Of a stretch of DNA of 64,000 nt, positions 37,578 to 45,747 are shown piece after piece. The notes beneath the pieces were generated by a model, which worked only from the letters and a program-made list of their open reading frames with translations, did not search any database and was not told where the DNA came from. Position 1 is the stretch's first letter. Each line of letters opens with the position of its first letter. Origin of the DNA: Paractinoplanes deccanensis (lineage in GTDB: Bacteria > Actinomycetota > Actinomycetes > Mycobacteriales > Micromonosporaceae); NCBI RefSeq assembly GCF_016862115.1, contig NZ_BOMI01000006.1, positions 1 to 64,000 of the forward strand, given 5' to 3'. The translations under genes and the position numbers were made by a program.

Positions 37578-38393
37578 GTGCGCGTAACTACCCGGAATGC
37601 CTCCTTCCAGCAGTGGCAGGCCCTGCTCACCAACCGGGCGAAGCGGCACCGCGCCGGGGAGTTCCTCGTGCACGGGGTGCGCCCCATCTCGCTCGCGGTC
37701 GACCACGGCTGGGACGTCCGCTCGGTGATCTACCCGGACGACCACTCGCTGTCGGCGTGGGCTCGCTCGATCCTCGACCGCTCCGGCGCCCGCCCGGTCG
37801 CCATGGCCCCCGAGCTGTTCACCGAGCTGGCCGACAAGGAGTCCGCCGAGCTGATCGCCGTCGTGGCCGTCCCCGACGTCCCGGAACTGCCCCTCGCCGA
37901 CGATCCGCACCTGCTCGTCGTCGTGTTCGACAGGCCCTCGACGCCGGGCAACGTCGGCACCCTGATCCGCTCGGCGGACGCGTTCGGCGCGGCGGCCGTC
38001 GTGGTCACCGGGCACGCCGCCGACCCGTACGACCCGAAGTCGGTCCGGGCCAGCACCGGCTCGCTCTTCGCCCTGCCGGTGATCCGCGCCGAGGGACACG
38101 CCGAGGTGCTGGAGTGGGTCGCGCGGCTGCGCGCCGGCGGCCTGCCCGTGCAGGTCGTCGGCACCGACGAGCACGGCGCTGTCGACGTCGCCGACCACGA
38201 CCTCACCGGACCCACCGTCGTGCTCGTCGGCAACGAGACGACCGGGCTCAGCACCGCCTGGCGCGAGGCCGCCGACGTGCTGGTCCGCATCCCGATCACC
38301 GGCGCGGCGAGCTCGCTGAACGCCGCCACCGCCGCCACGGTCGTCCTCTACGAGATCAACCGGCAGCGGTCGCACGGATCCGCACGCGGGTGA
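37578..38393 (+). CDS. TrmH/SpoU-family RNA 2'-O-methyltransferase
   Basis: SPOUT-class RNA methyltransferase, 271 residues. An N-terminal substrate-binding domain is followed by the knot motifs: STPGNVGTLIRSADAFGA (motif 1), VVLVGNETTGLS (motif 2) and IPITGAASSLNAATAATVVLYE spread over motif 3. It should methylate rRNA or tRNA ribose. GTG at 37578 follows AGGG. It overlaps the convergent CNNM gene by 38 bases. Confidence 0.9.
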   Translation: MRVTTRNASFQQWQALLTNRAKRHRAGEFLVHGVRPISLAVDHGWDVRSVIYPDDHSLSAWARSILDRSGARPVAMAPELFTELADKESAELIAVVAVPDVPELPLADDPHLLVVVFDRPSTPGNVGTLIRSADAFGAAAVVVTGHAADPYDPKSVRASTGSLFALPVIRAEGHAEVLEWVARLRAGGLPVQVVGTDEHGAVDVADHDLTGPTVVLVGNETTGLSTAWREAADVLVRIPITGAASSLNAATAATVVLYEINRQRSHGSARG

Positions 38394-39603
38394 TCGCCCG
38401 CCCGGTCACCTCGGTCACCTCGGCGGTGAGGCCGGGCAGCGTCACCACCTCGCCCGGGCAGGTCGGGATGTGCCCGAGCGCCTCCAGCACCATGCCGGCC
38501 ACCGTCGTGTAGTCGCCCGCGGCGTGCAGCCCGAGCCCGGGCAGGTCGTGCACCGGGAACGAGCCGGGCATCAGCAGCGCGCCGTCCGGCTCGCGGACCA
38601 CGGGCGCCACGTCCCGGTCGGTCTCGTCGTAGATCTCCCCCACGATCTCCTCGACCAGGTCCTCCATCGTGACGATGCCGTCGATCGCGCCGCGCTCGTC
38701 CACCACGAAGGCGAGCAGCCGCCGCTCGCCGCGCAGCTGCATGAGCGCGTCGGAGACCCGCAACGTCTCGGGGAGGAAGACGCCGGGCCGGCAGTGGTCG
38801 TCGACGGTGCCGCCGACGTCGACCAGGTCGCGCAGGTGCACCGTGCCGATCACGTCGTCCAGCCCGGCCGGGCCGACCACCGGCGCCCGCGAGTGCCCGC
38901 CGTCGATGAGCATCCGCAGCGCGTCGTGCGCGGACGCGCCGCTCGGCAGGGTCAGCACGTCGCGCCGGGGCACCAGGATCTCCCGGAGCACCCGGTCGGC
39001 GATCTCGAAGGCGCCGCTGATGATCGTCTGCTGCTCGGCCGAGAAGTCCTGCCGCGAGGCGACCATGTCGCGGATCTCCTCGGTCGTGACCTCCTCGCGC
39101 TGGGCGGACGGATCGCTGCCGGCGAGGCGTACGAGAAGATCTGTCGACACGCCCAGCAGCCACACCGCCGGCCGCGAGATCATCGACAGGACGTCGAGCG
39201 GCGTCGCCACCAGCAGCGCCCAGCCCTCGGCGCGCTGCATGGCGATCCGCTTCGGCGCCAGCTCGCCGACGACCAGGGTGACGAAGGTCAGCAGGACCGT
39301 CACGACGAAGATCGCGGCCGGCTCGGCGGCGCCGCCGAGGAAGCCGAGCGGCTCGACGAGCGGCTCGGAGAGCGACACGGCCGCGGTCGCCGAGGCGAGG
39401 AAGCCGGCGAGCGTGATGCCGATCTGGATGGTGGCGAGGAACCGGTTGGGGTCGCGCGCGAGCCGGGCGAGCACCTTCCCGCCGCGCGAGCGCCGCTCGA
39501 GCCGCTGCAGCTGGCTGTCGCGCAGCGAGACCAGGGCCATCTCGCTGCCGGAGAAGACCGCGTTGACCAGGACGAGCACGAGCACCAGGACGATTTCGCC
39601 CAT
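38356..39603 (-). CDS. CNNM/CBS-domain membrane protein (hemolysin C-like)
   Basis: A CNNM-family transporter-like protein, 415 residues. The CNNM membrane domain (to about residue 180) has NAVFSGSEMALVS and GELAPKRIA. Two CBS domains lie at about 205-325 (VPRRDV, DGIVTMEDLVEEIVGEI), and a CorC/HlyC C-terminal domain closes the protein. Family members act in Mg2+/Co2+ efflux or resistance. TAAAAT lies seven bases before the ATG (leaderless pattern). Confidence 0.9.
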   Translation of the reverse strand: MGEIVLVLVLVLVNAVFSGSEMALVSLRDSQLQRLERRSRGGKVLARLARDPNRFLATIQIGITLAGFLASATAAVSLSEPLVEPLGFLGGAAEPAAIFVVTVLLTFVTLVVGELAPKRIAMQRAEGWALLVATPLDVLSMISRPAVWLLGVSTDLLVRLAGSDPSAQREEVTTEEIRDMVASRQDFSAEQQTIISGAFEIADRVLREILVPRRDVLTLPSGASAHDALRMLIDGGHSRAPVVGPAGLDDVIGTVHLRDLVDVGGTVDDHCRPGVFLPETLRVSDALMQLRGERRLLAFVVDERGAIDGIVTMEDLVEEIVGEIYDETDRDVAPVVREPDGALLMPGSFPVHDLPGLGLHAAGDYTTVAGMVLEALGHIPTCPGEVVTLPGLTAEVTEVTGRAITRVRIRATAAG

Positions 39604-39622
39604 TTGCCCAATTTTAGAGGAG

Positions 39623-40522
39623 TCAGAAGCGCGCGAAGGACCGGATCGGCATTCGGGGACCGAACTTCGGCGCGCCTATCCCGCCGTGCGCCAGCAGGTC
39701 ACAGACCCGGCCGCGATGGCCGCGGAACGGCTCCAGCAGCTCCAGCATGCGCGCGTCGGTGCCGCGCGCCTCGCCGGCGAGCGCCCAGGCGACCGTGTTG
39801 GGGATGTGGAAGTCACCGACGCTCACCGCGTCCGCGTCGCCGTAGGCCACCCGGACGACCTCGGCGGCGGTCCACGGGCCGATGCCGGGCAGCGCGACCA
39901 GCCGCCGGGTCGCCTCGGCGGAGTCGGCGCAGCGCTCCAGCCGGCCGGCCACCAGCGCGGCGCGCAGCAGGGCCTGGGTGCGGCGCTGCTCGACGCCGAA
40001 GGGATGGAACTCCCAGTACGACATCGCGGCGATCGCCGCGGGATCGGGTGGCAGCACGAGATCGGCCGGGCCCGGCGCGGGCTCACCGAGGGCCCGGCAG
40101 ATCGCCCGGTACGACCGGTGGGCCTCCTTGCCGGTGACCTTCTGCTCCAGGATCGCGCGGAGCACCCGCGGGAACACCAGGCCGGTGGCCGGCATCCGTA
40201 CCCCCGAGAAGGTCTTGGCCAGGCGGGCGACGAGCGGGTGGGCCGCCGCGAGCTCGGCGAAGCCGTCGAGGTCGTCACGCAGGCCGGCGACGGCGTCGGC
40301 GCGATCGATGATCCACTCCGCGCCGGGGCCGTAGCCGGTGGCGGTGAGGTCGCGCGTCAGGTGCAGCGTCGCGGGCCCGTCGGGGGTGCGGGCGGCCATC
40401 CAGAAGTCGGTGCCGGTGAAGCGGCCGCACGGATCGTGCTTGGGGACCAGCAGCGGGCCGACCGAGGCGCCGAAGTGATAGCGCGGCGGAGGCGTCAGCC
40501 GGCGGGTCACCTCGGAGCTCAC
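39623..40522 (-). CDS. DNA-3-methyladenine glycosylase, AlkA-type
   Basis: HhH-GPD base-excision glycosylase, 299 residues. The helix-hairpin-helix is LVALPGIGPWTAAEVVRVA, followed by GDADAVSVGDFHIPN with the catalytic Asp in VGDFH. VLRAILEQKVTGKEA is the conserved helix before it. It should remove alkylated bases. GTG at 40522 follows TACAGT by seven bases (leaderless pattern). It ends 19 bases before the CNNM gene, same strand. Confidence 0.88.
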   Translation of the reverse strand: MSSEVTRRLTPPPRYHFGASVGPLLVPKHDPCGRFTGTDFWMAARTPDGPATLHLTRDLTATGYGPGAEWIIDRADAVAGLRDDLDGFAELAAAHPLVARLAKTFSGVRMPATGLVFPRVLRAILEQKVTGKEAHRSYRAICRALGEPAPGPADLVLPPDPAAIAAMSYWEFHPFGVEQRRTQALLRAALVAGRLERCADSAEATRRLVALPGIGPWTAAEVVRVAYGDADAVSVGDFHIPNTVAWALAGEARGTDARMLELLEPFRGHRGRVCDLLAHGGIGAPKFGPRMPIRSFARF

Positions 40523-40550
40523 CGGCAACACTGTACTGCCCGGAACGGGC

Positions 40551-40586
40551 CGATGGCCCTGACCGCGCTCCCGGTCAGGGCCATCG
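40551..40586. terminator. 14-bp perfect hairpin, with a second palindrome nearby
   Basis: CGATGGCCCTGACC (40551-40564) pairs perfectly with 40573-40586 around an 8-base loop. A further pair of CCCGGCCGGG palindromes lies at about 40690-40735. They sit between the AlkA start and the end of the leftward envelope cluster and probably stop that cluster's transcription before alkA. Confidence 0.6.
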
Positions 40587-40769
40587 GAGGGCGACCGGAC
40601 CCCCGAGTGGTCCGGATCGCCGATGGAGCGAACGTCGCCGTGCACCGTCCATCAGGGGGAAGGACGGCAAGCCGGCGGTGACGGGGGGTCCCGGCCGGGA
40701 CGTGGGCCATGTCGGTGACCTGGTCCCGGCCGGGTTCAACGCCGGCGTCGCGGCGCCGCTCCTCGCTCG

Positions 40770-41942
40770 TTAGCGCCGGCCGCTGCGGACCGTGATCCGC
40801 ACGGCGTCGTACGCGGGGATCTGGTTCGCCCGCTGCATCATCGGGATGCGGTGCGAGCCGTCACCGGCCCACGAGGCGCACTGCGCGATGCCGTTGTTGG
40901 GCAGGCCGGGCACCTGGATCTGCACGGAGTCCGGCGTCGCGCCGCCCCGGCTGTCCTCGGTCGCCACGAAGAACGCGGGGACCGGGTCCGGCGCCGGCGC
41001 CGCGTTGGTGCTCTCCAGCATCCGGCAGGCGGTGTGGAAGTGACCGCGGACCAGGCCGTTCTGCAGGACCGAGCTCTCCACGTAGTAGCCACCCTGGCCG
41101 GCCGCGAGGAAGCGGTCACGGATCAGGTTGCGGGTGCTGACGGTCAGCGTGAACGGGGTGTTCGGCGCGACCTGGCGCGGCGCCTGCGTGATCAGCAGGG
41201 TCGGGTTGTTCGCGGCCTCGCCGACCTCACCGAACTCGGTGGAGACGCAGCGGTTGCCGTTCTGGAAGCCGTCGTGCGGGGTCAGCTGGCTGGTGTCGCA
41301 GCTGTTGGTCAGGATGCCGAGGCCGGCGCCGGGCGGCGGCGTGGTGTCGGTCGGGTCCGGAGCGGGCTGCTCACCCTGGTCGCCGCCGTTGTCGCCCTGG
41401 CCCTGGTCGCCGCCGTTGTCGCCCTGGCCCTGGTCGCCGCCGTTCTCGCCGCCGTTGTTGCCCTCCTCCGCGGGGGCGCTCTCGGTCGGGTCGCCGGCGG
41501 GCGCGCTCGGGTCCTCCGCGGGCGCGCTGGGGTCGCCGGCGGCGGGCTCGTTGGTCGCCGGCGAGGTGGGCGGGGTGGTGGCCTCGTCGTCCTCGTTGTT
41601 GCCGACGTTGTTCATCACCCAGTCGCGGCACCGCTGACGCAGTGTCGAGACCGACACCGTCTCGCCCGCACCGTCGTCCGCGTGCTGGGTCACCGTGCCG
41701 TTGTTGGTGGTGTAGGTGCCCTTGCGCGTCTTGGTGGAGAGCTCCGACCGCGGTGGCGCCTGGATGCGGTCACAGGCGCTGAGCGCCTTGCGCTGGTTCC
41801 GGTCGGTGCTCGCGTTGGAGACCTGAGTGACGGTCACGATGCCGCCGAAGGCGACCAGCGTGGCAGCCACCGCGATGATCCGGCGCTTGCCGCTGAACCA
41901 GTTGTTGCTCCTGGAGGCGCGCCGGTACTTGGACCTTCGCAT
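40770..41942 (-). CDS. Secreted/anchored envelope protein, Asn-Gly-Asp-rich linker
   Basis: A 390-residue protein with a basic N-terminus, one hydrophobic segment (about 20-42) acting as signal or anchor, a small Cys-bearing domain, and then a long disordered linker (about 120-205). The linker carries repeated SAPAEDP-like units and three GQGDNGGDQ units. A C-terminal globular domain of about 180 residues has four cysteines and PNTPFTLTVSTRNLIRDRF. It resembles conserved secreted proteins of Micromonosporaceae of unknown role. Last gene of a leftward envelope cluster next to an ECF sigma factor. Confidence 0.65.
   Translation of the reverse strand: MRRSKYRRASRSNNWFSGKRRIIAVAATLVAFGGIVTVTQVSNASTDRNQRKALSACDRIQAPPRSELSTKTRKGTYTTNNGTVTQHADDGAGETVSVSTLRQRCRDWVMNNVGNNEDDEATTPPTSPATNEPAAGDPSAPAEDPSAPAGDPTESAPAEEGNNGGENGGDQGQGDNGGDQGQGDNGGDQGEQPAPDPTDTTPPPGAGLGILTNSCDTSQLTPHDGFQNGNRCVSTEFGEVGEAANNPTLLITQAPRQVAPNTPFTLTVSTRNLIRDRFLAAGQGGYYVESSVLQNGLVRGHFHTACRMLESTNAAPAPDPVPAFFVATEDSRGGATPDSVQIQVPGLPNNGIAQCASWAGDGSHRIPMMQRANQIPAYDAVRITVRSGRR
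41380..41454. repeat. 27-bp in-frame repeat
   Basis: Identical 27-bp units at 41380-41406 and 41407-41433 and a partial third copy encode the GQGDNGGDQ repeats of the envelope protein's linker. Confidence 0.8.
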
Positions 41943-41983
41943 GGGTGAACCTTTCTCTTACGCGACTCGGACGGCGGCTGGGG

Positions 41984-42772
41984 CTACCGCGCCCGGAAGA
42001 TGCGCATGGTCGTGATGACGCCGGCCACGAGGGCGACGGCGAGGACAAGGAGGATCACGGTGGTGTTGACGCCTGGTACGCCGCTGTTGGTGCTGGCGGC
42101 TTGGAGCATCTGCCCGTCCACCGGAACCGGCCCCTTGCCGGCGTTCGCGGGGGCGGGAGCTGTGGGCAGCGAGCCGTAGTCGACGATCCCGCTGCTCTCC
42201 AGGAGCGTCATGTGGGTCATGACGAACTGATTGGTCGCCTGGGCGAGCTTGCGCACGGTGTCGTTGCGCGTCGAGGAGCGGATCGTCGCGATCGCCGGGA
42301 AGATCTTGCCGTGCGCGGCGCGGAGCCGGTCGATGAAGATCTGGTCGAACTGCGTGGCGTTGGCCTCACGCATCTCCGTCAACCAGAACTGCTGGTCGCT
42401 GTTCGGCTGGTTGGGCAGGTCGATGCCGAGCTTCTTGGCCGCCGCGCGGTCGAGGGCGTCGAGCGTCACGTGCTGCGCCGCGATGGCCTTGCCGATCGCG
42501 ACGATGCGCGGATCGTTCGACTTCTGCTGGGCCATGTTGCCGGCCGGGATCTCCCAGAGGCCGGCGAGACGGACCTTGATGACGAAGTCCTTGTCCGCCG
42601 CCGAGACCGCGCCGTAGCCCTTGTCGGGCAGGCCGGACGGCCCCGGCACCGGGACGCCGTCACCACCGGCGGCGCGGGCCGGGGTGACGGGGGCGATCAG
42701 GAAGGCCAGAATCGCCGCCGAAATGCCCACCAGCAACCGCGACGGTCGCCGCGAATTCCGAGTGGTAAGCAT
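41984..42772 (-). CDS. DUF4142 secreted protein with C-terminal anchor
   Basis: 262 residues. Signal peptide (to about VTPARA), a helical DUF4142 domain at about 50-190 with ADKDFVIKVRLAGLWEI, GKAIAAQHVTLDALD and NQFVMTHMTLLESSG, a Pro/Ala linker, and a final TM helix (VILLVLAVALVAGVITTM) with a basic end. DUF4142 is a ferritin-like-looking helical bundle of unknown function in exported proteins. ATG at 42772 is chosen over TTG at 42781 because GGAGG is nine bases before it but directly abuts the TTG. Confidence 0.85.
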   Translation of the reverse strand: MLTTRNSRRPSRLLVGISAAILAFLIAPVTPARAAGGDGVPVPGPSGLPDKGYGAVSAADKDFVIKVRLAGLWEIPAGNMAQQKSNDPRIVAIGKAIAAQHVTLDALDRAAAKKLGIDLPNQPNSDQQFWLTEMREANATQFDQIFIDRLRAAHGKIFPAIATIRSSTRNDTVRKLAQATNQFVMTHMTLLESSGIVDYGSLPTAPAPANAGKGPVPVDGQMLQAASTNSGVPGVNTTVILLVLAVALVAGVITTMRIFRAR

Positions 42773-42897
42773 TTTCTTCAACCTCCGATTAGCGAATTCT
42801 TAGGAGACGATTAAGTCGGTGAGAGTTATTCACGACGGTGGAGACCACGTGATCATGCTGCGGCCCAGCGAGGCTCGAGGTCGGTCGTGAACAACCC

Positions 42898-43635
42898 TCA
42901 GTAGCTGTAGTCGCCGCCGGCGCTGCCCGCATCGCTCGCGCCGCCCGCGTCGCTCGATTCCGCGTCGTCCGCCGGCGGGGCGACCGCCTTGGAGACCGCG
43001 GGCAGGCAGGTGAGGTTCTTGGCGCCGTCCGGCTGGATCACGAACCACTTGCCGGCGACGTTCTGGCCCTTCCACGCGTGCGGCTTGGTGTCGCCGATGT
43101 AGGTGTAGAGCGGCCAGCCCTTGAGCGTCAGCTGCTTCGAGCCGTCGGCGCGCGTGATCGTCCCGACCAGCTTGGAGTCGACGCCCTTGAGGGTCGGCTT
43201 GCCGTCGGTGGTCAGCGCGGGCGGCCACACCTTGGCGCAGTCACCGTCGCAGTTGGACTTCGCCGGGCTGTTCGTGTCGCTGTCGAAGCGGTACAGCACC
43301 TGCTGGTTCTCGTTCTCGACGACCTTGCCCATCCGGGCGACCTTGGTGCCGGTGAGCGTGTTGGTCTCGTCCTCCTCGCTCAGCTCCGGCGCCGCGTTCT
43401 CGGACCCGGGCGGCGCGGTGGCGTCCGGGTCGGCCTCGGCGTTGGGGTCGCTCGTGGCGTTCGGGTCGGCGGTGGCGCCCGGGGTGGCCGCGGCCTCCGC
43501 GGCGGCGGGCTCGGCGGCGTTGCCGTAGTCCGCGGCGGCGTTGTCGCCGTATCCAGCCGGGGCGCAGCCGGGCAGTGCGAACGCCGCGGCGATGGCGGCG
43601 CCGACAACCATCAACTTTCGCTTCTCCGGTACCAC
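42898..43635 (-). CDS. Secreted-repeat lipoprotein (COG4315-like)
   Basis: A 245-residue lipoprotein. Lipobox LPGC (Cys24), an Ala/Asp/Pro-rich linker with repeats of the type DPNA, then two copies of the secreted-repeat (PF03640-like) unit: QVLYRFDSDTNSPAKSNCDGDCAKVWPP and GWPLYTYIGDTKPHAWKGQNV. CxxxC in the first repeat could bind metal or haem or be redox active. GTG at 43635 has GGAGGG six bases before it. The upstream promoter resembles an ECF sigma site, so the adjacent sigma factor may control it. Confidence 0.85.
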   Translation of the reverse strand: MVPEKRKLMVVGAAIAAAFALPGCAPAGYGDNAAADYGNAAEPAAAEAAATPGATADPNATSDPNAEADPDATAPPGSENAAPELSEEDETNTLTGTKVARMGKVVENENQQVLYRFDSDTNSPAKSNCDGDCAKVWPPALTTDGKPTLKGVDSKLVGTITRADGSKQLTLKGWPLYTYIGDTKPHAWKGQNVAGKWFVIQPDGAKNLTCLPAVSKAVAPPADDAESSDAGGASDAGSAGGDYSY

Positions 43636-43680
43636 GTGGACCCTCCATGGGTTTTGCTGCGTCTGGCGTTTCCGGGCAGT

Positions 43681-43709
43681 AGTACGCGCCGGGGATCGTG
43701 GAGGGTTGA
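43681..43709 (-). promoter_or_regulatory. Candidate ECF-sigma promoter of the lipoprotein gene
   Basis: Read leftward: TCAACC (43709-43704), 17-base spacer, CGTACT (43686-43681), about 45 bases before the start codon. An AAC-type -35 and CGT-type -10 are typical of ECF sigma promoters, for example mycobacterial SigL (TGAACC, CGT). Only one example is clear, so this is tentative. Confidence 0.35.
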
Positions 43710-43790
43710 AAAAAGCGCCGATCAATTTCCCAGAATTTTGTTTGAACCGTTCGGCCGCCGCCTACGTACCAGCAACTCACCCACGGACAG

Positions 43791-43820
43791 AAAAAGGGCC
43801 CGGCCAGAACGGCCGGGCCC
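43791..43820 (-). terminator. Intrinsic terminator after the anti-sigma gene
   Basis: A perfect 10-bp stem (43796-43805 with 43811-43820), a 5-base loop and then five T residues on the leftward strand (43795-43791). This is a textbook rho-independent terminator that separates the sigma/anti-sigma operon from the lipoprotein gene. Confidence 0.9.
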
Positions 43821-43838
43821 ATTTCCGTGATTAGTCGA

Positions 43839-44612
43839 TTACGGAACGCGCACCAGGGTGTCGCCGGAGGGGACCTCCTGCACCTGCACGTGCGCGATGT
43901 CGGCCCGCGGCGTCGCGGTGACCGCCTGCAGCAGCAGCGGCTGCGAGTTGGCCGCGGTGCCCCAGCCCTTGGTGCCGACCGTCCACGAGACGAGCGGCTC
44001 GGTGGTGCCGTCGGTGTGCACGGCGACCAGGCGGCAGGTCTTCGGCCCGGTGATGTTGGAGATGGCGAACTGGATCTGGGTGCCGAAGTCCTTCTGCTCG
44101 AAGGCGACCGAGGCCTGCACACCGGTGCGCGGGTCGGAGCCGTCGAACCGCTCGCCGGTGAGGTCGGGGCCACCGATGCCCGGGCCGTCGCCGGCGTTGG
44201 GCAGCGGGTCGGTCTGGGTGCTGCCACCACTCTGGGCGGTCGTGTTCGACGGGGTGCTGCCCTGGTCGCCGATGACCTGGCCGCCCACGAAGAACGCGCC
44301 GATCGACAGCATCGCGAAGATGACGACGGCCGCGGCCAGCGAGTAGAGCCGCCGGCTGTTGGCGCGGTGGCGCTCGTGCGCGACCTCGCCGATCACCTTT
44401 TGCAGCATGTAGCCGTCGCGCCGGGTCTCCTCGGCGGCGATCACCGACGGCCCGTCGACGTCGGCGAGCAGGTCGGCGACCTCGACGAACGACTCCAGCT
44501 CGTACGCGCAGCGCGGGCACTCGATGAGGTGGTCCTCGAAGCGCTCGGCGTCGCGGGCGTCGAGCACGCCCAGCGCGTACGACGCCACGTCGAAGTGGTC
44601 TTCCTGTGTCAT
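43839..44612 (-). CDS. Zinc-binding anti-sigma factor
   Basis: Membrane anti-sigma factor, 257 residues. The cytoplasmic ZAS zinc motif is HLIECPRC (HxxxCxxC) near residue 28. One TM helix (SLAAAVVIFAMLSIGAFFVGG, about 91-110) leads to an extracytoplasmic domain (about 165-257). It should hold the upstream sigma factor inactive until an envelope signal triggers release. ATG overlaps the sigma stop (ATGA), the usual arrangement for stoichiometric expression. Confidence 0.92.
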   Translation of the reverse strand: MTQEDHFDVASYALGVLDARDAERFEDHLIECPRCAYELESFVEVADLLADVDGPSVIAAEETRRDGYMLQKVIGEVAHERHRANSRRLYSLAAAVVIFAMLSIGAFFVGGQVIGDQGSTPSNTTAQSGGSTQTDPLPNAGDGPGIGGPDLTGERFDGSDPRTGVQASVAFEQKDFGTQIQFAISNITGPKTCRLVAVHTDGTTEPLVSWTVGTKGWGTAANSQPLLLQAVTATPRADIAHVQVQEVPSGDTLVRVP

Positions 44613-45292
44613 TCCGTCACCCCCCGCTGCTGCAACGCAGTACGCAGCGCACGCAGAGCGTAGTACACACGTGACTTGGCGGTGCCCAGCGGAAGGCCGA
44701 GCTTCTCCGCCGCTTCGGGCACCGTGCGGCCCCGGAAGTACGTCTCGATGAGGATCTCGCGGTGCGACTGGCTGAGCTCGCGCAGCGCGTCGGAGACGGT
44801 CATCGACTGGAGCACGCGGTCGGTGTCGTCGGCCGTGCTGGGGAAGCTCTCCAGCTCGCGGTCGTACGTCTCGGCCGGCCGGGCGCTGGCGCTGCGGTGG
44901 TCGTCGATCGCGATCCGCCGGGCGACGGTCACCAGCCACGGGCGCAGCGACTGCTGGCCCTGCGCGCCGAGCCGGTGCGCGTTGCGCCAGGCCCGCAGCA
45001 GGGTCTCCTGCACGATGTCCTCGGCGCGCTGCCGGTCACCACCGGTCAGGCGCAGCACGAACATCAGCAGCGGGCCGGCGTGCTCCTCGTAGAGCATCCG
45101 GACCAGAGTGTCCTCGTGACCGGGGCCGCTCGAGGGCGCAGCCTCGTGCCGCGGCGCCTGCCGGGGGATCACCGAACCACCATCGCCCACACCACGGCTC
45201 CCGTCGAGTGACTGCCACCGTCCACCGGAACGCTGTTGTGTCATCAGGCCAACCCCGCCCGGCGCCAGCCGATCCTCGGCCACCGCATGCAT
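44609..45292 (-). CDS. ECF RNA polymerase sigma factor (SigL-like)
   Basis: 227 residues. Region 2 is LYEEHAGPLLMFVLRLTGGDRQRAEDIVQETLLRAWRN and region 4 is REILIETYFRGRTVPEAAEKLGLPLGTAKSRVYYALRALR (each quoted in parts: the RAEDIVQETLLRAW and GTAKSRVYYALRALR cores identify it). It resembles mycobacterial SigL, which pairs with a zinc anti-sigma factor and controls envelope genes. ATG at 45292 has GGAGG five bases upstream; the alternative at 45244 has a weak site. The N-terminal 55 residues are disordered. Confidence 0.9.
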   Translation of the reverse strand: MHAVAEDRLAPGGVGLMTQQRSGGRWQSLDGSRGVGDGGSVIPRQAPRHEAAPSSGPGHEDTLVRMLYEEHAGPLLMFVLRLTGGDRQRAEDIVQETLLRAWRNAHRLGAQGQQSLRPWLVTVARRIAIDDHRSASARPAETYDRELESFPSTADDTDRVLQSMTVSDALRELSQSHREILIETYFRGRTVPEAAEKLGLPLGTAKSRVYYALRALRTALQQRGVTE

Positions 45293-45747
45293 CGATACCT
45301 CCGCCCGGAGCTTTCCCCGTCGCCTGAGATACGGCCGGGGACCGCCCTCGGGATCAACGCGGCCGGGAAATTTTTCGGGAGCGGTCTCAAACGGTCCTCC
45401 GAGTCACGGGGGCGCACGGGCAGACGATCAAAATTCATCGATCTGCGCCGATATGACTGCCAGGGCAGCCGAATAATACTCAGCCACACCGGTCCCATGA
45501 AACGTCGTTCTGAGCAGCACCGACGCACTGCGCGTGCGGCATTACCGCTAAGTAGTTTCCCGCCTCCGCAGCGTTCCCGTCCCATATTCTGGGAGCGCTC
45601 CCAGACACCCGCCGCGCCCGCAACTGGGCCGTTCAGGCGATGTCTGACCGACATCCGGCCCGTTCGAGCGATCCCTGCCTGGTCGATCCGGGTTGGCGGC
45701 TTCTGTCCCTTTTGGCGACCAACCGCTTTTTCCGTACGCCGCGTCGC
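45293..45747. other. Gene-free gap between sigma factor and methyltransferase
   Basis: 455 bases with no supportable gene. It holds the sigma factor's 5' region and one perfect CebR-type operator. It is AT-richer than average in 45360-45480. Confidence 0.6.
45590..45603. promoter_or_regulatory. Orphan CebR/CelR operator
   Basis: TGGGAGCGCTCCCA, identical over 14 bases to the operator upstream of the GH12 cellulase. It lies 298 bases upstream of the sigma factor and past the 3' end of the methyltransferase. No cellulase or sugar gene is adjacent. Confidence 0.75.
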
